The notes: generated from the letters alone by a model not told the origin. A stretch of 32,791 nt of DNA from Longimonas sp040409695 (GCF_040409695.1 NZ_JARWGJ010000121.1:1-32791); one strand, 5' to 3'. Counted from the stretch's first letter, positions 16,174 to 24,510 are shown. A program made the numbers and translations.

Positions 16174-16587
16174 ATGACTGATAACAAATCTGCGGAAGAG
16201 ACGACTATCGTTGCTGTCTATTCATCACGTTGAGACGCTGGAGTAGCACGGGCGCGTCTTGAGGGCGAAAACATCCGTGCGTTTATTACTGCTGATGATG
16301 CCGGCGGAGCTCATCCCGAGTTGCAACTTGCAAACGGGGTTAAACTGGTGGTGCTAAGCGGCAGCGCCCAGAGCGCCCACAAGGTTCTGGAAGATGCAGA
16401 CATGCTCCCTGAACCGAACACCGACCGTGCGAGAGCTGAGCGTGAAGAAAACAGAGAGGAGCAGTCCAAGAATCTTGTGTTTTCCACGGACGGGCTGTGG
16501 GGCGCAACCTCGTGGGGATATATTCTGCTGTTCGCTCTTTTGGTTGCCGCGATCGTTATCGGACTTGCGTTCTCCACGCTTATGTAG
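16174..16587 (+). pseudogene. DUF2007-like protein gene with in-frame TGA
   Basis: From ATG 16174 one reading frame runs to the TAG at 16585, but codon 20 is TGA (16231-16233). Before it the product reads VAVYSSR and after it DAGVARARLEGENIRAFI, then AHPELQLANGVKLVV, which together look like the DUF2007 (putative signal-transducing) fold starting with the stretch VAVYSS. After this come a charged linker and one C-terminal transmembrane helix (YILLFALLVAAIVIGLAF). The preserved frame on both sides of the stop suggests a recent TGG-to-TGA change, a sequencing error or, less likely, readthrough. No downstream initiation near the stop gives a full domain; a TTG at 16321 would give only 88 residues. 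Confidence 0.6.
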
Positions 16588-16762
16588 GGTCTCACCCTTA
16601 TAGCTTGGTATGTTGGTTTTTTGCAGGCGAGAGCGAGCGGCAATGCGGCGAAAATTGGACTACGCATTCAACGTAGCGTTTAACGCGGTCACACTGTAGC
16701 TTATCAACTGCTGTGTTTGTAGGTTAAGGCTATTCACGCCTGTGCCTTGTCGTCTTGTCAAA

Positions 16763-17237
16763 ATGGAGCCAATACCGAAATACCCGTATTGGACTGTTCT
16801 TTTATTGACAGCGCTCCTCATCAACGAAAATGTGGTGCAGTGGGCACTGGCTGTGCATGTGGGGGGACACTCGATTGGATCCGGCTTTTCAGATGCGTTC
16901 GCGCATTTTAATCTGATTGGATATCTCTTTTTTTACGGCGTTTCGGCTCGTGCCCTACGTCCTGCTCGGCCTTCTTCTCATGTTTCTTGAGCGAACCAGA
17001 TTCAGCGACTATAGTGCGCCGGTATTCGTGGGAGGGCTCATCGGTATTCTGGCGATGATTCTGGTGGTGGCGTGGGGAGCACAAGCACCGTACTACAACG
17101 ATGAACGGGGGTCTTCAACGACGGCGCTCGCCTTCCTCTTCGTGCCGGCGTATGCTGTGCCTGCAGGGGTCATCGAGGCCGCACTCGCGGCTGTTTTGTA
17201 TAGTCCGTTTCGGGCGCGGGTACATGAGGCCCCGTAG
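16763..17237 (+). pseudogene. Small multi-helix membrane protein gene with T7 frameshift
   Basis: From ATG 16763 the frame reads a membrane protein up to LIGYLFF, then moves out of frame. Continuation in another frame gives TAFRLVPYVLLGLLLMF and three more hydrophobic segments ending at 17237. The shift falls at a run of seven T's (16928-16934); with six T's the product would be one 157-residue protein with about four transmembrane helices. I do not recognise the family. The break may be a real mutation, slippage-based variation or a homopolymer error. The next gene is another small membrane protein. Confidence 0.6.
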
Positions 17238-17304
17238 CATTCAGTGTCCATTCCGTGCGACATCGCTTTACATCACACGTTTTGTGTAAACAGTTCAGTA
17301 TATC

Positions 17305-17649
17305 ATGACTTCGTTGCTTGGCAACAGGCTACTTGGCGTGTGCGCGTTTATTCCGCTACTGAGTGTGATCGGAGGAGTGGTTTTTCTTTACCAACATCCC
17401 GCTTTTCTGAATGCGCTAACATCCGCAGGCGATATTTCACCTCAACTGTATGCTGGGCCCGATTGGGGACTTTTCGTTGGTGGAGTCGGGCTAATTTTTA
17501 GCGTAGGACTGTACATTTATTATATCGTACGGGTGATTCAGACGACAGAGCACACTTTAACAAGCAAGATAGCGTGGATTTTGATGCTTAGCATCGCTGC
17601 TCCTATAGTCATTCCCATAGCATGGTGGAAAATAGATCGGAGGCCGTAG
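17305..17649 (+). CDS. Hypothetical three-helix membrane protein
   Basis: Protein of 114 residues without a recognised family. Three hydrophobic helices are visible: about 8-29 (VCAFIPLLSVIGGVVFLY), 54-76 (GLFVGGVGLIFSVGLYIYYIV) and 88-107 (IAWILMLSIAAPIVIPIAWW). The loop between the first two is short and neutral. It starts at ATG 17305, 67 bases after the frameshifted membrane gene. A 60-base sample is about 43% GC, lower than the core genes, as in the whole 16-17.7 kb stretch. It may belong with its neighbours to a recently acquired or weakly selected set. Confidence 0.6.
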   Translation: MTSLLGNRLLGVCAFIPLLSVIGGVVFLYQHPAFLNALTSAGDISPQLYAGPDWGLFVGGVGLIFSVGLYIYYIVRVIQTTEHTLTSKIAWILMLSIAAPIVIPIAWWKIDRRP

Positions 17650-17726
17650 GCATAATCTTTTGGCTTCCGATCAGCAGCGTTTGCGCTCGCCCTAAGTAGA
17701 ACTGCAAACAGGATTTAAGAGAGACC

Positions 17727-18233
17727 ATGCTCAACATCCGTACCGTAACACCACGCGACTATGATGCGGTGTGGACGATCTTTCATGAGGTGGTAACTGC
17801 TGGCACCACCTATGCGTACCCCTCCGACATCCAGCGCGATGAGGCGCTGCATCGGTGGGTGGAAACGCCAGAGGCGTGCTACGTTGCCGAAAAAAGCGGA
17901 CGAGTGTTGGGGACGTACTACATCAAGCCAAACCAGCCGGGCCGGGGAGCACACGTTTGCAATGCAGGCTATATGGTGGCATCGGAAGCACGTGGACAAG
18001 GGATTGGCCATGCTCTGTGCACCCACTCGCTAAGCGAGGCCCGTCGGATGGGCTATCACGCGATGCAGTACAACCTTGTCGTCGAAACCAATCGGGGTGC
18101 GATCAGACTACGGAGAAAGATGGGATTCAATATCATTGGTACGCTCCCTAACGCGTTTAACCATGCCGAAAAGGGGCTTGTTGATGCCCACGTAATGTAT
18201 AAACTCTTGGAGGAGAAGCGCCCCCATTCGTAA
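17727..18233 (+). CDS. GNAT family N-acetyltransferase
   Basis: Acetyl-CoA-dependent acetyltransferase of 168 residues. The GNAT fold is recognised by the N-terminal IRTVTPRDYDAVWTIF, the acetyl-CoA pyrophosphate loop RGQGIGHALC after strand 4 (motif A) and the later NRGAIRLRRKMGFNIIGTLP, which matches motif B and its following strand. The arrangement is like that of the phosphinothricin/L-amino acid acetyltransferase or RimI-like subgroups, but the substrate is unknown. The bases before the ATG (AAGAGAGACC) are purine-rich, unusual in this window. It ends about 150 bases upstream of yebC. Confidence 0.9.
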   Translation: MLNIRTVTPRDYDAVWTIFHEVVTAGTTYAYPSDIQRDEALHRWVETPEACYVAEKSGRVLGTYYIKPNQPGRGAHVCNAGYMVASEARGQGIGHALCTHSLSEARRMGYHAMQYNLVVETNRGAIRLRRKMGFNIIGTLPNAFNHAEKGLVDAHVMYKLLEEKRPHS

Positions 18234-18382
18234 GGCACGGTGTAAGACGTATCAGTACAGATGTTGTGAGGCGGCTGATCATGCACGAGTTGGGCTGTTC
18301 CGTCAGGCCAACGAATCCCCTTCGTATCCCTTTCGTACCAGCCCTACTGCACCAGCACTCTGCAAACAGACCCCATACGGCA

Positions 18383-19135
18383 ATGGCTGGACACAATAAA
18401 TGGTCGAAGATTAAGCGACAAAAAGCCAAAGAGGACAAAAAGAAGTCGAAGATCTGGGCGCGGCTCTCGCGTGAGATCTCGGTGGCCGCCCGTGAGGGCG
18501 GGGGCGACCCCGAAATGAACGCGACCCTGGCCAATGCGATTGAGCGGGCCGAGGCTGAAAACATGGCCAAGGATACGATTGAACGCGCTATCAAGCGGGG
18601 TACGGGCGAGCTTGAGGGACAAGACTACGAGCCGGCCAGCTATGAGGGCTACGCGCCCCACGGCGTAGCGGTCTTCATCGAGGCAATGACCGACAACACC
18701 AACCGTACGGTAGCCGACCTGAGACATCTTTTCAGCACGCACCAGGGCAATTTAGGAAAAGAGGGATCCGTGGGGTATCTCTTCGAGCAAAAAGGAGAGA
18801 TCCAGGTGCCTACCGAAGCGATCGATGAGTTGGCACTCTTTGAAGTGGTAGTCGAGGCCGGTGCAGAAGATCTGCGCACCGAAGGCGATATGTACGTGGT
18901 AACGACCCCGGTCGACACGTTCACCAATGTCGAGGACGCCCTCGAATCGGCCGACATTCCTGTCGACGATGCCGACCTGGTACGCATCCCCGCAACGACC
19001 GTCTCGCTCGATGAGACAGAGGCCGAGCAGGTGCGCACCCTTGTTGAAAAGGTCGAAGACCACGACGACGTGGATGCGGTGTACACCACGCTCGCCGACG
19101 ATGGCGAAGCCCTCTCGCTGCATTCCGAAGACTAA
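18383..19135 (+). CDS. yebC: YebC/PmpR family transcriptional regulator
   Basis: Protein of 250 residues of the YebC family, a cytosolic factor known from other bacteria both as a DNA-binding regulator and as a translation factor at proline-rich sequences. The start is ATG 18383, giving the invariant MAGHNKWSKIKRQKAKEDKKK; an in-frame start at 18266 adds residues unlike the family. The conserved series NATLANAIERAEAENMAKDTIERAIKRG, YEGYAPHGVAVFIEAMTDN and NRTVADLRHLFS follow in order. The protein is notably acidic towards its C-terminus, in keeping with the other proteins here. It is followed 59 bases later by ruvC, an arrangement common in bacteria. Confidence 0.97.
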   Translation: MAGHNKWSKIKRQKAKEDKKKSKIWARLSREISVAAREGGGDPEMNATLANAIERAEAENMAKDTIERAIKRGTGELEGQDYEPASYEGYAPHGVAVFIEAMTDNTNRTVADLRHLFSTHQGNLGKEGSVGYLFEQKGEIQVPTEAIDELALFEVVVEAGAEDLRTEGDMYVVTTPVDTFTNVEDALESADIPVDDADLVRIPATTVSLDETEAEQVRTLVEKVEDHDDVDAVYTTLADDGEALSLHSED

Positions 19136-19194
19136 TCGCTGCTTGTAGCCTTGCACAGCTACACGTTGCTCTCCCATCCAGCACATACACCCGC

Positions 19195-19737
19195 ATGATC
19201 ATCCTTGGCATCGACCCCGGATCTAACTGCACCGGCTATGGCATTATCGAAGTGAACGGGTCTGCCGAGCATGCGCGGGCACAAGGGGTCATTCGGTTGA
19301 GCAGTGACACAGCTCACGTCGACCGGCTCAAGCAGATCTACGACGGCGTGGCAGAGCTGATTGATGCCCATACGCCCGAGGTGCTTGCTATTGAGATGCC
19401 CGTGTACGGAAAAAATCCGCAGTCGATGCTGAAGCTGGGTCGTGCCCAAGCTGCCGCCATGATGGCCGGGTTAAACCACGACCTGGATGTGGTGCAGTAC
19501 ACGCCCAAAGAGGTGAAGAAGTCGGTGACGGGCAACGGCAACGCCTCAAAACAGCAGGTGCGCTACATGATCCATGCGATTCTGGAGATGAACGGTGCCG
19601 CCGCCGATATTTCGCTCGACGCCTCCGACGCGCTTGCGATTGCGCTCTGCCACACGAACCGCCGCTCGCACGGGGCCACCGAACAGTACAGCGGTTGGGG
19701 CAGCTTTGTAGATGCCAACCCCGATCGCGTGCAGTAG
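19195..19737 (+). CDS. ruvC: Crossover junction endodeoxyribonuclease RuvC
   Basis: Holliday junction resolvase of homologous recombination, working with RuvAB in the cytosol. It has 180 residues. The four acidic catalytic residues of the RNase H-like fold are visible: Asp7 in GIDPGS, Glu67 in AIEMPVY, and Asp142 and Asp145 in LDASDALA. GKNPQSMLKLGRAQAA and the PKEVKKSVTGNGNASK run are typical too. It starts at ATG 19195. It is followed by a gene-free stretch of about 500 bases with a dispersed repeat. ruvA and ruvB are not in the window. Confidence 0.97.
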   Translation: MIILGIDPGSNCTGYGIIEVNGSAEHARAQGVIRLSSDTAHVDRLKQIYDGVAELIDAHTPEVLAIEMPVYGKNPQSMLKLGRAQAAAMMAGLNHDLDVVQYTPKEVKKSVTGNGNASKQQVRYMIHAILEMNGAAADISLDASDALAIALCHTNRRSHGATEQYSGWGSFVDANPDRVQ

Positions 19738-19890
19738 CAGCATTTGTATAACGGAGTAGACAGCGTCTGAAAACACCCCGCAGGCTGCACACGGTCGAAG
19801 AAGCACGCCCCTGCAGACAAGATCCGGGGGTAGTGGATAGACGCTAAATGATAAAGCGATTGAATGCAGCAGCTCTTTCTTCTTCGCACC

Positions 19891-20062
19891 CCCTCTTCCT
19901 TATTCCGCTTCGCTTTATCAGTCGCCCTCCGGGCTCGTGTCGGGTTTCTCCCCCTTCGCCAAGGGGGAGATGTCCACAGGATCACGCCTTTGGCGAAGCT
20001 CGGCAGACAGAGGGGGTTTGAGCAGATTGCGATGATGTAAACCACAGGCAATCATTTAACAT
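19891..20062 (+). repeat. Dispersed GC-rich repeat, copy A
   Basis: This stretch shares most bases with the reverse complement of 32646-32791. Copy A contains TCTCCCCCTTCGCCAAGGGG near its middle, a nearly perfect palindrome. It carries an extra 27 bases (about 19976-20002) that copy B lacks, including the small hairpin CGCCTTTGGCG. It lies in the 517-base gap between ruvC and the NmrA-like gene; the rest of that gap shows no gene. It resembles the non-coding REP-type palindromic elements scattered in many genomes. Confidence 0.85.
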
Positions 20063-20148
20063 TGAACCGCTACCGATCCAGGATCCGCATCTCCTCTGGG
20101 GTACTCTGGTAAAAGAGCATATCATCACCCGCACAGGTATGACATATA

Positions 20149-20161
20149 GCGCCACTGGCGC
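20149..20161. repeat. Short palindromic hairpin GCGCC/GGCGC
   Basis: GCGCC at 20149-20153 pairs with GGCGC at 20157-20161 over a 3-base loop, within AT-rich flanks (CATATA both sides). It sits about 95 bases upstream of the NmrA-like gene. It may be an operator or a transcription pause site. It is weak by itself. Confidence 0.3.
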
Positions 20162-20199
20162 ATATACATCGCGGTTCGGGGGCGCATGACAGGACGCAA

Positions 20200-20226
20200 A
20201 AACATCGGTATATAAAAACGATGTTT
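20200..20226 (+). promoter_or_regulatory. 8-bp inverted repeat around a TATATAAAA box
   Basis: AAACATCG at 20200-20207 is matched by CGATGTTT at 20219-20226 with an 11-base AT-only-but-one spacer that contains TATATAAAA. It ends 28 bases before the ATG of the NmrA-like gene. An inverted repeat enclosing a -10-like box is a common layout for repressor operators. No regulator gene is next to it. Confidence 0.45.
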
Positions 20227-20254
20227 AGTTTTTCGTCTATGTACCCGAATCCCT

Positions 20255-21169
20255 ATGGCTACCGTGCAGTCTCCTATTCTCGTGACCACGCCGACGGGCA
20301 ACATCGGGCGGCGTGTTACCCAGCGGCTGCTCGATGCCGGAGAGCCCACGCGGCTCTTCGTGCGCGACCGCAACCGCCTCTCCATCATTGCGGCCACACA
20401 TGCCGAGGTGGTAGAAGGTGATCTGCAGCGCACGGACGATCTGCGTACGGCGCTCGATGGCGTGCGCGCTGTCTTTTTCCTGGCACCGCCCAACCTGTCC
20501 GCCGAAAGCTTCGGCGCGTGGTATACGCACCTCGGCAATGCATTTGTCGATGCCCTGCCCGCTGGTGAAGCACCGCGCATTGTTTTCCTATCGAGCGCGG
20601 GCGCCCAGCGCGATGACCTCGGACCCATCTCTGCGCTGGGCGCTGTCGAGAACATGCTGTACAAAAAGGCCAGGCATGTTGTGGCGCTACGTCCCGGCTA
20701 CTTCATGGAGAACTTCCTGGTCAACCTGGCGACGATCGCATCCGAGCAGACGATGTACAACGCGCTTCCTCCCGACCTGCCCAACCCGATGGTAGCCACC
20801 CGCGACATCGCCGACGTAGCCGTTCGGTGGCTGCGTTCGGGCGACTGGGCCGGGCACGACTGTGTGGGAGTGCACGGGCCGTCCGATTGCACCATGCGCG
20901 AAGCCGCCGCCGTGTTCAGCGACGCGCTGGATCGCCCGGTGCACTACCAGCAAGTATCGCCCGAAGCCGTCGCCGAAACCCTCGTATCCATGGGCGCGAG
21001 CCCGGGCATCGCAGCCGACTACGCAAGCATGACAGGCGGACTGGCGCACTACGGAACGGCATACAAGGCCGAACCCCGTACCAAATCAACCACCACGCCC
21101 ACCACGCTCAAGACGTTTGCGCGCGACGTGCTGCGTCCGGCTTTTGAAGCGCAAGGGCTGCACGCATAG
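20255..21169 (+). CDS. NmrA-like NAD(P)-binding protein
   Basis: Atypical short-chain dehydrogenase of the NmrA/NAD(P)H-binding family, 304 residues. The dinucleotide-binding motif appears as TPTGNIGRRV at about residues 11-20. Later family marks are LFVRDRNRL, VVEGDLQRTDDLRTAL, GVRAVFFLAPPN and IVFLSSAGAQ, and RPGYFMENFL. Close relatives act as quinone oxidoreductases or redox sensors. A start at ATG 20255 is natural. The gene is alone on the plus strand with a likely operator just upstream and a bidirectional hairpin downstream. The exact substrate is unknown. Confidence 0.88.
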   Translation: MATVQSPILVTTPTGNIGRRVTQRLLDAGEPTRLFVRDRNRLSIIAATHAEVVEGDLQRTDDLRTALDGVRAVFFLAPPNLSAESFGAWYTHLGNAFVDALPAGEAPRIVFLSSAGAQRDDLGPISALGAVENMLYKKARHVVALRPGYFMENFLVNLATIASEQTMYNALPPDLPNPMVATRDIADVAVRWLRSGDWAGHDCVGVHGPSDCTMREAAAVFSDALDRPVHYQQVSPEAVAETLVSMGASPGIAADYASMTGGLAHYGTAYKAEPRTKSTTTPTTLKTFARDVLRPAFEAQGLHA

Positions 21170-21219
21170 CGAGAGCAACACATCGAGTCGGGTAGCGCTG
21201 CTGGCTCGACGTACCGGTA

Positions 21220-21250
21220 CAGGGGGATGCAGACGCCACGCATCCCCCTG
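21220..21250. terminator. Convergent hairpin terminator
   Basis: CAGGGGGATGC at 21220-21230 pairs perfectly with GCATCCCCCTG at 21240-21250 around a 9-base loop. On the plus strand AATATT follows. It lies between the convergent NmrA-like gene (plus) and the UspA-like gene (minus) and may serve both. The T-tracts are poor, but the stem is strong. Confidence 0.65.
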
Positions 21251-21254
21251 AATA

Positions 21255-21977
21255 TTACGCTTTTGAGTGAGTGCGCACCATGATGACGGGTATATTGGCA
21301 TTACGTGCGATGCGTTCAGGCACCGTGCCGAACAAGATGTCGCGCGCAGCAGGCTCCGACTCGCCCATCACGACCAGATCGTGGTCGTGGGCTGCGTCAA
21401 GGATGGCCGCAGCCGGGTCGTTGGCATCCACAAGGCGCTTCTCGATGACCGACGAATCCATCCCAATCGTTGTGAGCGATTCGGCAACCGGCGTGAGTAC
21501 ATCGGCATCGGTCTCGCCTTCCTCGCGCACATGTAACAGCGTAAACGAAGCCGTGTCGGTCTGCACCAGATGATTGACGAATGTAGCGATACGGTCGGCA
21601 TGCCGCGCGTCGCGCAGCGGCACGAGAACCTTCTCGACGCGGTCATGGGCATACGGGATGAGCACCGCATCCGAATCCACCTCAGCGCTAATTCGCTCCA
21701 TCGTATCGAGCGGATTGCCCGTAAAGACCAGCCGCGTTTCGACGGCGGCTCCGGCCTCGCGCAGAACACCGGCCAGCACGTCGAGGCGCTCGTTCATCTC
21801 ACGGCCAAACTGATCATTCGCCTGGGCGGCAGACGTCTGCTCGGGCACCTCGAACCACCCGACGAGCACCACGTGGAGCGATCCCAGAAGGGCGATAAGC
21901 TCATCAGAGAGCGCTGCCGCTTCAGGAAGCGATACATCGATGAGAATGGTCTGAGGCGTAAAGTCGGATTCCGGCAT
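21255..21977 (-). CDS. Universal stress protein (UspA family)
   Basis: Protein of 240 residues from ATG 21977 (an in-frame GTG four codons upstream is possible). The C-terminal half has the UspA nucleotide-binding stretch VVMGESEPAARDILFGTVPERI followed by NIPVIMV; the N-terminal half looks like a second, degenerate Usp domain (ILIDVSLPEAAALSDELIALLG). The protein is rich in Asp and Glu. The gene follows the APC transporter on the same strand by 39 bases, so the two are probably coregulated. In other prokaryotes Usp domains are known to be fused to or encoded beside APC transporters. Confidence 0.85.
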   Translation of the reverse strand: MPESDFTPQTILIDVSLPEAAALSDELIALLGSLHVVLVGWFEVPEQTSAAQANDQFGREMNERLDVLAGVLREAGAAVETRLVFTGNPLDTMERISAEVDSDAVLIPYAHDRVEKVLVPLRDARHADRIATFVNHLVQTDTASFTLLHVREEGETDADVLTPVAESLTTIGMDSSVIEKRLVDANDPAAAILDAAHDHDLVVMGESEPAARDILFGTVPERIARNANIPVIMVRTHSKA

Positions 21978-22016
21978 GGCAGAGCGCACAGAATGAGTAG
22001 ACAGCGAGCAGGGCAG

Positions 22017-23348
22017 TCAGGCGCGTTCGTCTTTGAGCGATACGTCATATGCATAGACCCGGTACCAGATCGCAGCTGCCGCAAGGAGTCCGGCACCGAG
22101 CCCGATCGAGAGCGGCTGCATGAACGCCACGAGTCCGAAGCTGGCTATCGCGCCGAGTGCCGGCAGCCACGGACTCGCCGGGCAGGTAAAGTCGGGCTCG
22201 TACCAGTTGGGGTCGTGATGGCGCAGGAGGAGCAGCGCCACGCACATCAGCCCGTACATAAACAGGTGCAAGAGCGAGGCCACCTCAGCCAGCACCTCCA
22301 CGCGCCCAAAAAGAATGAGCGCAGCGATGGGTCCGCCCGCGAGCAGCAGCGCCACATGGGGGGTACGATAGCGCTTATTGATGTTAGCGGTGGCATCGGG
22401 CACGAGCGCATCGCGGCTCAGCGCGTAGACCGACCGCGACGAGCTTAAGATTGACGCATTGGCACTGGAGAGCGTTGCGAGCAGTCCGCCAATGAGAATA
22501 GCGACGGCACCGATGGGCCCAGCAATATCGCGCGACACAGCCACAATGGCGGTCTCCCCCAGTTCAGCCAGCGCCTCGCTGGAGAAGACGCTTGTACTGA
22601 TGAAGATGGTGAGCACGTAAAGCAGTCCGACCAAGACGACGCTTCCAACCATAGCGAGAGGCAGGTTACGCGCCGGATTTTTGATCTCGCCGGCGACGGT
22701 GGCGATCTGTGCGAAGCCCAGATACGAGGTGAAAACCAGCGCAGCCGTGGTGAAGACGGGGAGCGTTCCGTAGGGGGCAAACGTTTCTGGTACCTGCTCA
22801 CCCCCCAGCACCCCGAGAGCATCCAGCAGTCCATGCCCCAGAAAGCCCGCGAGTAGAGCCAGAAGCACTCCTACGATAATGTTCTGCAGGTCGCCTGTAT
22901 TCTTCGTTCCCGTGATGCTGATGCCTGTGAGCACGAGAGCGGTGACAAACGCGATCGTGGTTACGGGAATGTCGACACCGAGGTCGAGTGCCGCCACGAT
23001 ATCCACCAGGTAGTGGCCAAAGCCCATCAGGTAGAAGGCCGAGGCAAAGACCAGGCCCATCCACTGTCCTACGCCAACCATGGTACCGAGGAGCGTGCCC
23101 ATGCTGCGCGACACAAAGTAATAGCCGCCCCCGCTTTCAGGCATTGCTGTGGCGAGCTCAGAGGTCGGTAGCGCCACGAGCAGCGCGATGCCTGCGCCGA
23201 TGGCAAACGACAATGTAGCCGCCGGACCCGCCTGTCCGGCAGCGAGCCCCGGAAAGACAAAGATGCCTGCACCCACCATCGTACCAATACCGATGGCAAG
23301 CGCCTGCGGCAAGCCCAGTGTCCGTTCCAGTTCGCCTTGCTGTGACAT
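22017..23348 (-). CDS. APC family amino acid permease
   Basis: Membrane transporter of the amino acid-polyamine-organocation superfamily, 443 residues from ATG 23348, typical length. An upstream non-ATG extension of 29 residues (to 23435) lacks family features. Most of the sequence is hydrophobic, about 12 transmembrane helices. The first helix carries the family's substrate-binding pattern IGIGTMVGAGIFVFPG, and the glutamate-bearing IATVAGEIKNPARNLPLAM is a hallmark of the sixth helix and loop. The substrate cannot be predicted. The Usp gene follows immediately, suggesting a stress-regulated uptake or exchange system. Confidence 0.94.
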   Translation of the reverse strand: MSQQGELERTLGLPQALAIGIGTMVGAGIFVFPGLAAGQAGPAATLSFAIGAGIALLVALPTSELATAMPESGGGYYFVSRSMGTLLGTMVGVGQWMGLVFASAFYLMGFGHYLVDIVAALDLGVDIPVTTIAFVTALVLTGISITGTKNTGDLQNIIVGVLLALLAGFLGHGLLDALGVLGGEQVPETFAPYGTLPVFTTAALVFTSYLGFAQIATVAGEIKNPARNLPLAMVGSVVLVGLLYVLTIFISTSVFSSEALAELGETAIVAVSRDIAGPIGAVAILIGGLLATLSSANASILSSSRSVYALSRDALVPDATANINKRYRTPHVALLLAGGPIAALILFGRVEVLAEVASLLHLFMYGLMCVALLLLRHHDPNWYEPDFTCPASPWLPALGAIASFGLVAFMQPLSIGLGAGLLAAAAIWYRVYAYDVSLKDERA

Positions 23349-23555
23349 AGGGGATGGAGGCTGCGCAAAGACAACGTAAAGAGTGCATACGCTCAACGAG
23401 TCACGCAAGTAAAAGTATAGCTTCTGCCCTGCCAATGCGTTTCATAGTAAAGCTCCTGTCTGCGTACTTGTAGGTATTGGCGGGCAATGGTTGCGTGTCT
23501 TGTACTTCGGCTTGTGTCGGCATCTCATCAATCCCCAAACAGCTTTTGGAGCGGC

Positions 23556-24092
23556 TCATTCTGGCGCCGACCAGTCCGCTTCCTTCAGATCGGAAGGGGG
23601 CCAGATGCCAAGTAAGCGGCGCACCGTAACCACCTGTCCGAGGTGGTAGGCATTATGGTCTGCAATGCTCCCGATTTCCTCGACGTACGTGGTGCCGTGG
23701 TAGCCCACCTTGCTGGCGTGGGGAATTGCGCCTGCAATGTCGATAGACGGGTCGTTCACAAGCGCCTTTGCGTCCTGCAGGTCTGCTTGAAACTGGTTGA
23801 GGCTTCGAGTCCAGGCCGCGTCACTGGGCGGCCTGAGCGTGTCGGGCCAGTAGTCGTCTGGCCACGTAGAAAAGGTATAGTCAGGGTCTGTGCAGTACCG
23901 CAGGTAGTCGGCCTGTGAACGGCGCATGTGCTCCAGGATCTGCCAGAGCGAATACGCTTCGGGCAGTCCATCTGGCAATACGCCCCAGGCGGAGGCGGGA
24001 ATCTCCCGGAGGATCTCCGTGTGCGATCGGCGCGCTACAGTGGCGTCGAGTTGGGTGGTGAGGAGGGCACGAAGGGCGTCGGATGCAGCCAT
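23556..24092 (-). CDS. DinB-like domain protein
   Basis: Protein of 178 residues from ATG 24092 with the four-helix DinB fold. The three histidines that bind metal in this superfamily are His55 in QILEHMRRSQ, and His146 and His150 in DHNAYHLGQ. Alternative starts upstream to 24257 add residues with no family likeness. DinB proteins include metal-dependent hydrolases and thiol transferases, but many, including this one, lack an assigned reaction. It lies about 140 bases beyond the Rof-like gene and about 200 bases before the APC gene, so a single transcript is possible but not shown. Confidence 0.83.
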   Translation of the reverse strand: MAASDALRALLTTQLDATVARRSHTEILREIPASAWGVLPDGLPEAYSLWQILEHMRRSQADYLRYCTDPDYTFSTWPDDYWPDTLRPPSDAAWTRSLNQFQADLQDAKALVNDPSIDIAGAIPHASKVGYHGTTYVEEIGSIADHNAYHLGQVVTVRRLLGIWPPSDLKEADWSAPE

Positions 24093-24234
24093 AGAAGTTG
24101 GTGCGACGAGGATAAGATAGCGTGAGGTAGGTGCCCGGTCGAATCCGAACGAAGGCCGACGGGATCCAGCCGCAGCGCCAGGACCGTTGAGGTCTGGCAC
24201 TTCTGGAGAACGGTATCCCATTGAAAACAGGCTG

Positions 24235-24510
24235 CTACTGCGCAGCGTCGTCGACATCCTCTACCTGTACGATGTGGTCCAGGCGCACCACGTCGCCGGT
24301 GTCGAGGCGGATGTACTCGGCGCTGTCGTCGCTGTAGATGTCCTCAATACGCCCGGTGACTGCACGGGTCGTGCTGGGTGTTTCGATGGTGAAGCGTGTG
24401 CAGGTACCACGCATCATGCGCAGCCCCAGCTCGTCGTACGTAGCGCACGCAATGGGCTCGTAGCCGCGCGAATTGCTGCTTGAACCATCGTTTGGCCTGC
24501 CGCTTGACAT
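24235..24510 (-). CDS. Rof-like Rho-binding antiterminator
   Basis: Protein of 91 residues resembling Rof (YaeO), which binds transcription terminator Rho and inhibits it. The N-terminal run YEPIACATYDELGLRMM matches the family pattern YxPIxCxxYDxLE. Two beta stretches (RAVTGRIEDIYSDDSAEYIRL and GDVVRLDHIVQVED) follow, in line with the Sm-like fold. The first 15 residues are a Ser/Gly/Asn-rich tail. ATG 24510 is the start. A small hairpin (AGCCC/GGGCT, 24541-24559) sits in the gap to the peptidase gene upstream. The assignment rests on short motifs only. Confidence 0.62.
   Translation of the reverse strand: MSSGRPNDGSSSNSRGYEPIACATYDELGLRMMRGTCTRFTIETPSTTRAVTGRIEDIYSDDSAEYIRLDTGDVVRLDHIVQVEDVDDAAQ

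Noticed and set aside
16231..16233. TGA as a selenocysteine codon
   Set aside because: No SECIS-like hairpin directly after it and no redox motif around it; a nonsense change is simpler.
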